64,000 nucleotides of DNA. Source: Acanthamoeba lenticulata. Taxonomy: Eukaryota > Discosea > Longamoebia > Acanthamoebidae. Positions 59,501-64,000 of the stretch are shown piece by piece (the stretch's first letter is position 1; the number at the start of each line of letters is the position of its first letter). Under the pieces are notes generated by a model. The model saw only the letters and a program-made list of their open reading frames with translations, made no database searches and was not told where the DNA came from. Where the stretch lies: contig NAVB01000358.1 in assembly GCA_002179805.1 (NCBI GenBank), positions 1 through 64,000 of the forward strand, given 5' to 3'. The position numbers were made by a program, and so were the translations under genes.

Positions 59501-60723
59501 GCGCAACCCTCTCGACGCGGCGTCCGTTATCTTGGGCCTCCCCGCGACGACTTCGGCGCCGATCGGCGCCGCGGACGACAAACCAAAGGACGACGAGCCA
59601 GAAGACGACCAGCCAAAGGCCGACAAGCTGGAGGAGATGTTGTCTTCGTCGTCGTCGGAGTCGTCGGAGTCGGCAACAGCCGTAGACAACGACGGTGGAG
59701 CCACCGCTGAGACGCGGGTGGGCCGCCGCAAGGCGTCCGACTCGGCCAGCCCCGACGTGGACCAGCGACCCGTCCTGGCCGTGCCCTTGCCTCCGCCAAT
59801 GGTCCTACAGACCCAAGCAAGTTGCGCAGGTACTCCTCGGCTCCATATTTCTCACCTTCTTCGCTTTAATTCATTTTGTGGTTGAATTCTCAGCGGAGAA
59901 GAGCGAGCGCGAGTTTGAGGTGAGCATCGAGGACCAGGGCGTGGGCGTCTACCTCGTGCAGTTCACCATCCGCGAGGCCGGCGAGTACCGCATCCAGGTG
60001 CTGCACCAGTTCAAGCACATCCAGGGAAGCCCGTTCATGCTGCGTGACGTGCGGGAGGCCCCGCCGCAGCCCACGCTGCTGACGCCGGCCGAGAAGCAGC
60101 GCGAGTCGTCCTTCCTGTCGTTCATCATCGACGACGAGGCAGCCCGCTCGTCTAGCGCCCGGCGGGCCCAGCGCCGGACCAAGAGCCCCAATCGGCCACC
60201 GGCGCCCCGCAGCCCGTCTCCCTTTGGCGACGACGACAACGACGACACTGCCTCCACTGATGCCGCCATCGTCGAGGCCGCAACGCAAGAAAGCGAGGAG
60301 GACAACCCAGAGGCTGAAGACAAGTCGTCGTCGACGACGACGCCTGCGGCCGGCTTCACGCTCAGCTGGGAGGACCCCATGGGGTACTCGTTGCCTCAGA
60401 CCACGGTGCAGACGAACGACACCTCGTCCCCCTTCTTCCGGCCCTCTTTCACCTTCTCGCTTGCCAGCGAGGTGCCGGCCACCGCCACCACCGCTGGTCC
60501 TGAGGATGACGCCCCCTCGCCGTCCTCGTCGCCGTCACAGTCGCCGTCGCCGTCGCCGTCGTTGTCCTCATCGCCCTTTGCACCGTTCTCGCCCAGCTTC
60601 ACCGCCTTCTCCGCGACGTCGCCTTCGGCCACGCCGACCTCGCCATCGCGGCTCTCGCCCGGCGGCAAGACCTCGCGCCCCAAGCGCACCGGCCATCGCA
60701 AGCAGCCGGGCCCGGACGCGTGA
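53505..60723 (+). CDS. RCC1-repeat, double BTB, filamin-repeat protein with RanBP2 zinc finger
   Basis: More than 20 exons, close to 1,900 residues. Start MFSTITAFFSSFSRQSKR. RCC1-type blades: SQVFAFGNT, KQVSAGLYQTWAVL, ECLVWGENSPELHRL, VEVSCGAYHTAVRTDAGRVY, QHVSSGWYHTVVVAG. First BTB: FFDVSVRCLQEP, IPAHKVVLAARCPKLAEVLL (across an intron) and LAEFLRFLYTDTTRPDL. Acidic spacer, then second BTB: FADVRFVVEGEFIPAHKAIL, CGRSEHFRAMFTSGM, LLQYLYSGTP. Filamin/ABP280 repeats follow: EGETAFFKIEAYDEFGNKCT, VSYVPLRSGRYSIHITLGDE, NDGTYTARYTRYAPGQFFVS and SPFTVKAI. Inside the first is a RanBP2-type zinc finger, FWVCEKCTLLNSK plus QVCAVC. The region joining BTB and filamin is open and in phase (SSVAFAKNC across an intron). 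The end is Ser/Pro-rich. BTB pairs suggest Cullin-3 adaptor function; filamin repeats suggest actin or membrane-receptor contacts. Confidence 0.8.
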
Positions 60724-60945
60724 GTTTGGAAGGGCTTGTACGCGTACAATAGAAACCCAACAAGAGATAACTGTCTGTGAGGCCACTCGAAGCTCAAAAC
60801 TTTATTGTTGTTGATACTGTGGGGCGCCTTCATGCCGCAGGAAGCGGCGTGCCTACCCACCGGGGTGGCCCTGGCCTGGGGGTTGTTTTCCCGTATGTTC
60901 AATGAAAGAGGTGATGTGAGCAGAGGAGGACGAGGCTTCGTTGCA

Positions 60946-61553
60946 TTACTCTTCGTAGTAGCCGCTCGTGTGGCTAGGCTGCACTCGCTCGAGGGAAGCA
61001 TTGAAGCGATCCGACAGTAGGGTAAACTCACCCAGCAGATCCGTCAGCGCGTTCATCATCGCCGACGCTGCGCAGAGAAGCATTTTTGTTGCCTGTGAGC
61101 GAAAGAAGCGCGTTCTTTGTTGCCGCAGGCGTGCTCGTACCGGGCGAAGAGTTGTGGTTCGTCTGCACCTTGACCACAGTGGTGTGCTTAAGAGGGTGCG
61201 GCACTTTGTAGCCGGCAAAGACCACGTCCGGGTCTGACAACAGCTGCCTGCAGCCCCCCTTGGTGAAAAGTGTTGTTCCTCACGCCAAGCAAGTTGCAAC
61301 GAAGGAAGCAAGTACATGCGCAAGAGGTTGCCAACCGTGTGGTCCTCTTTCTCTATGTAGAAAGTAGCAGCATTTTGAATTTTGGTGTCCGGCACGTACG
61401 AGATTCTGATGCAGATTGCATTTGAGTATCAGCACGCCCCCTGCGGCAGGCTCAATTGCGCAAGCAACAAGATACACGTGCAGGAAAACATGTCACGTAC
61501 TTCTTCTCGCCTTCCTTCAGCACAAAGAGCTCATGTGACTCTGGTTTGTTCAT
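60946..61553 (-). CDS. RPB11: RNA polymerase II subunit RPB11
   Basis: Four exons, roughly 120 residues. Start [18 protein letters not shown], then [20 protein letters not shown] and GNLLRM spliced to [36 protein letters not shown] and finally [20 protein letters not shown] before GYYEE at the stop at 60946. The F-I-E-K-E-D-H-T-x-G-N block and [10 protein letters not shown] are diagnostic for the L/RPB11 family. RPB11 pairs with RPB3 to form the alpha-like dimer that nucleates Pol II assembly. The intron inside the TxGN-LL segment uses a GTACTT donor and CTGCAG acceptor. The three Pol II/I/III relatives can be confused, but the V-F-A-G-Y-K wording favours RPB11 over RPAC2. Confidence 0.93.
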
Positions 61554-61753
61554 CTTCCCTTCTCTGATGAAGAAACAAAAAGAAAAGATTAGCGGCGAAC
61601 CAAGAAAACATCGCAGCGATTTTGTGTCGACCGAAACTCGTTCGAAGAACAAAGTTCCCGGCCACACTTCTCGTGGCTTCGGTCTTGGCTGTGAGACAAA
61701 GTGGTGTTTGGTTGTGCGGTTTCCTCAATTCGTCACTTTGTGGAGCAGACATC

Positions 61754-64000
61754 ATGAGCACAAGCGTTATGCCCCCCTCACATGCGCAAATGGAAGACTT
61801 GGCGAAGTCGCCGAGAGGCCATCAGCAAACGGCACCCTACCTCACAATTGCCGTGCTTGAGGGCGACGAAGCTGCCGTACTCGACCTTCTCCAGCGTACG
61901 TGATCAAGTCAAGACCTTTTGCGCGCATGGCCTAACCAGAAGCGTGCACACAGAGGGGCATAGCGCAAATGAACAAGACGACCTCGGCCTGTGGCCCCTC
62001 CTCACCGCAGTCAAGTGCAATAACATGAACCTCGCGAGGTTGCTCATAGAGCATGGCGCAACGTCGTTGCAGAGAGAGCGAAAGCGAACCGAATTGCACG
62101 CGTTGGCGGAATGCCAAAAGGGTCCTTTCCCTCCCGTACGTCTACAGAGTCTTTTTTCTATGCACCTCCCCGCACTAGTGCTGTAAGTCCTAACATTCTT
62201 CCCTTTCCTCTTATCTACCATCTTAGTTGCCATCGACAGCACCCTCAAGATGGGTCAACACGATCATGCAGAGTTGGATGGGCGTCACACCGGCATCGAT
62301 CAAGTTCTGGCAGCTGCTTCTCTCCGTCGGAGCCACGCCTGACTGGTTCGCCTCTCCATTACCCTCTCTTCCTCTCTTGCCTTTCCTCTCCTTCTCCAGG
62401 CGAGGAGGTTTTCTTATGGCGCTGCCCTCGAGCAGGCAAGATCGACTGGGGATGACGCCGTTCCACTTGGCCTGCGCGCGCGGCAACTGGCCCGCCATCC
62501 AGTTCCTGCTCCAGGGCAAGCACATCACCAACGTGGACCACGCGGACAAGGACGGCCAAACAGGCCTCCACTACGCCGCCCACTTTGGCCACGCCGCCGT
62601 GGTGTCGCTTCTCCTCGCCAACCGCGCCGACGCGCAAGCCCAAAGCAAGTATGGCGATGCGGCCGAGGTGGCGCGACGCGAAGGCCACATGGCCGTGGCA
62701 GAGATGATCGAGAGCTGGAGCTACCGCGCCTGCCCTCTGCTTTTCATGCCGCTGGAGCTGTTTCACTACATCCTGGCTCGTCTCGAGCCCAAGGATCTGT
62801 GCGCTGTGGCTCAGACCTGCTCGGTACGTTGTCCGTTCCATCGTGGAGGCGACTGATGGTAAAGCTGACTCATCCGCGGCGGCTGGGCAGACGCTGAACG
62901 AGGTCAGCAGCGCCGACTGCCTGTGGCGCCGTTTTTGCAGCGTGCAAACCTCCACACGGGCTGAAACGGACAGTGCGCAGCAAGGCGACGAGAAGCAGGG
63001 GGAGACGTCGTGCAAGCGGCGCTACATGGCGTGGCTCCAACCGCGACTCAAGCAATACGCCCGCTTCCGCAGTACGCCAGGCCTGCGTTTTGCTTGCAAT
63101 TAAATTGGCCCATTCCTCTCGCGCTCATACCCTGGCCTGGATCTGATCAACAGAGAGCCACGGGGTGAACTCTCTGCGTCCGGCGACCAATGATCATCCA
63201 GACCGCAACTATGACTACCTGCTCAAGCTCATCATCTGCGGCGATGCGGGTACACCCCTTCACCATACGCTCTCTGCTTTCTTCCGACACGTCGAGCGCG
63301 GCGCTGTTAACCAGTCGATTGGGGATAATGGGGTATCAGGGGTGGGCAAGACGCAGATTCATAACCGCTTCATCCACAGCTCATACCACTCACCCTACCA
63401 GTCCACCATCGGGGTCGAGTTTGGCATCCGGACGATCGATCTCCTGGGCCTTCGCTTCAAGCTGCAGGGTAGGCCCCTCGCTCCAGCCCACCTTGTCCTC
63501 GTTCCTCCGGTCGAGGGTTTTCTCGGGTGGCTGATCCGCTCTCTTGTTGCTGCACAGTGTGGGACACGGCGGGGCAGGAGCGCTTCCGCAGCATGGCGAG
63601 AGCCTACTATCGCGGTGCCAAGGGTATCATGCTGGTCTACGACATCACGTGCCGGCAGTCGTGGGTGGACGCCTATCGATGGGCTGCGGAAGTGCGCACA
63701 CACAACCAAGAGGCGGCCCTTTTGCTCGGTATGCGCCACGATGAACCCTGTCAATGGAAGTGGGTGAACGTGCAATTCTGACATTTCTGTTATCTTATGC
63801 AGTGGGCACCAAGAGCGATCTAGCGCCAACAAGGAGGCAGGTGACGCCTGAGGAAGGCTTGGCCTTGTCCGAGGAACTGGGCGCCATCGGGTGGGCCGAG
63901 GTCAGCAGCCTCACTGGCGTTGGTGGTGCGTCTTTCTTCTCTCTGGTTCTCCCTCACACCTCTGCCCACAGACACACAAGCAACTCACCAACAGCTCGTG
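61754..64000 (+). CDS. Ankyrin-F-box-Rab GTPase fusion (3' end outside the window)
   Basis: Start MSTSVMPPSHAQMEDLAK. Ankyrin repeats follow: LLTAVKCNNMNLARLLIEHG, MTPFHLACARGNWPAIQFLL and GQTGLHYAAHFGHAAVVSLL. An F-box comes next: FMPLELFHYILARLEPKDLC plus AQTCS, continued after an intron by LNEVSSADCLWRRF. The intron 63072-63153 joins the codon A|AG in phase, giving RFRKSHGVNSL, with no in-frame ATG before the GTPase, so the Rab module is not a separate gene. The Rab motifs: G1 GDAGVGKT (itself split by an intron, 63250-63339), switch I TIGVEF, G3 WDTAGQERFRSM, G4 GTKSDL (Asn to Thr) and G5-like EVSSLTGVG. The prenylation tail, if any, is beyond the edge. Function as an SCF adaptor controlled by a Rab switch is inference. 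Confidence 0.85.

Noticed and set aside
53505..60723. separate RCC1-BTB and filamin genes
   Set aside because: The intron at about 57586-57656 joins the two parts in phase with no stop, and no in-frame ATG or promoter was seen at the filamin start.

Overview
The window is eukaryotic nuclear DNA. Exons are GC-rich and codon-biased; introns are short (about 55-150 bases), mostly begin GTACG or GTGCG and end CAG, and intergenic gaps are small. Gene content points to an amoebozoan, most likely Acanthamoeba or a close relative: a 126-residue profilin of Acanthamoeba type, a DD3-3 family surface protein known from Dictyostelium, a very large protein kinase/AAA/histidine-kinase hybrid, and many F-box and ankyrin genes with giant-virus-like GCPW repeats. 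The organism call is inference from protein families; no rRNA marker is present.

Layout, left to right: a DUF547 plus Rap/Ran-GAP gene (-); an omega-amidase (+); a six-unit polyubiquitin (-), divergent from a small saposin-like gene (+); an unrecognised gene (-) and a CBS-repeat AMPK-gamma-like gene (-); a probable mS23-like mitoribosomal protein (+) and a PITH-domain protein (+). From 14.7 to 22.0 kb lies a tandem array of F-box proteins fused to an eEF1A-like translation GTPase: two intact copies and one relic first exon. Then come an F-box/GCPW ankyrin gene (-), GABA-type aminotransferase (+), Josephin-like protease (-), F-box/SPRY (-), GNAT (-) and a ubiquitin-like/E2-like/F-box-like protein (+). 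SF3A3, profilin and an E(z)-type H3K27 methyltransferase follow (+). The roughly 9.3 kb hybrid kinase gene (+) is followed by a theta-like family A DNA polymerase (-), DD3-3 (-), an RCC1-BTB-BTB-filamin gene carrying a RanBP2 zinc finger (+), RPB11 (-) and, running off the right edge, an ankyrin-F-box-Rab GTPase fusion (+).

The recurring theme is ubiquitin. The window holds polyubiquitin, a Josephin-type deubiquitinase candidate, an E2-like fold, a double-BTB protein (Cullin-3 adaptor type) and at least six F-box or F-box-like proteins. Two different GTPase families (eEF1A-like and Rab) are fused behind F-boxes. In the best reading, F-box-GTPase fusions are a lineage-specific class of SCF substrate adaptor whose substrate-facing module is a nucleotide switch. 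That function is inference; the domain content and splice phases were read from the sequence. All gene models were assembled by eye from frames and splice signals, so exon edges not given explicitly are approximate.
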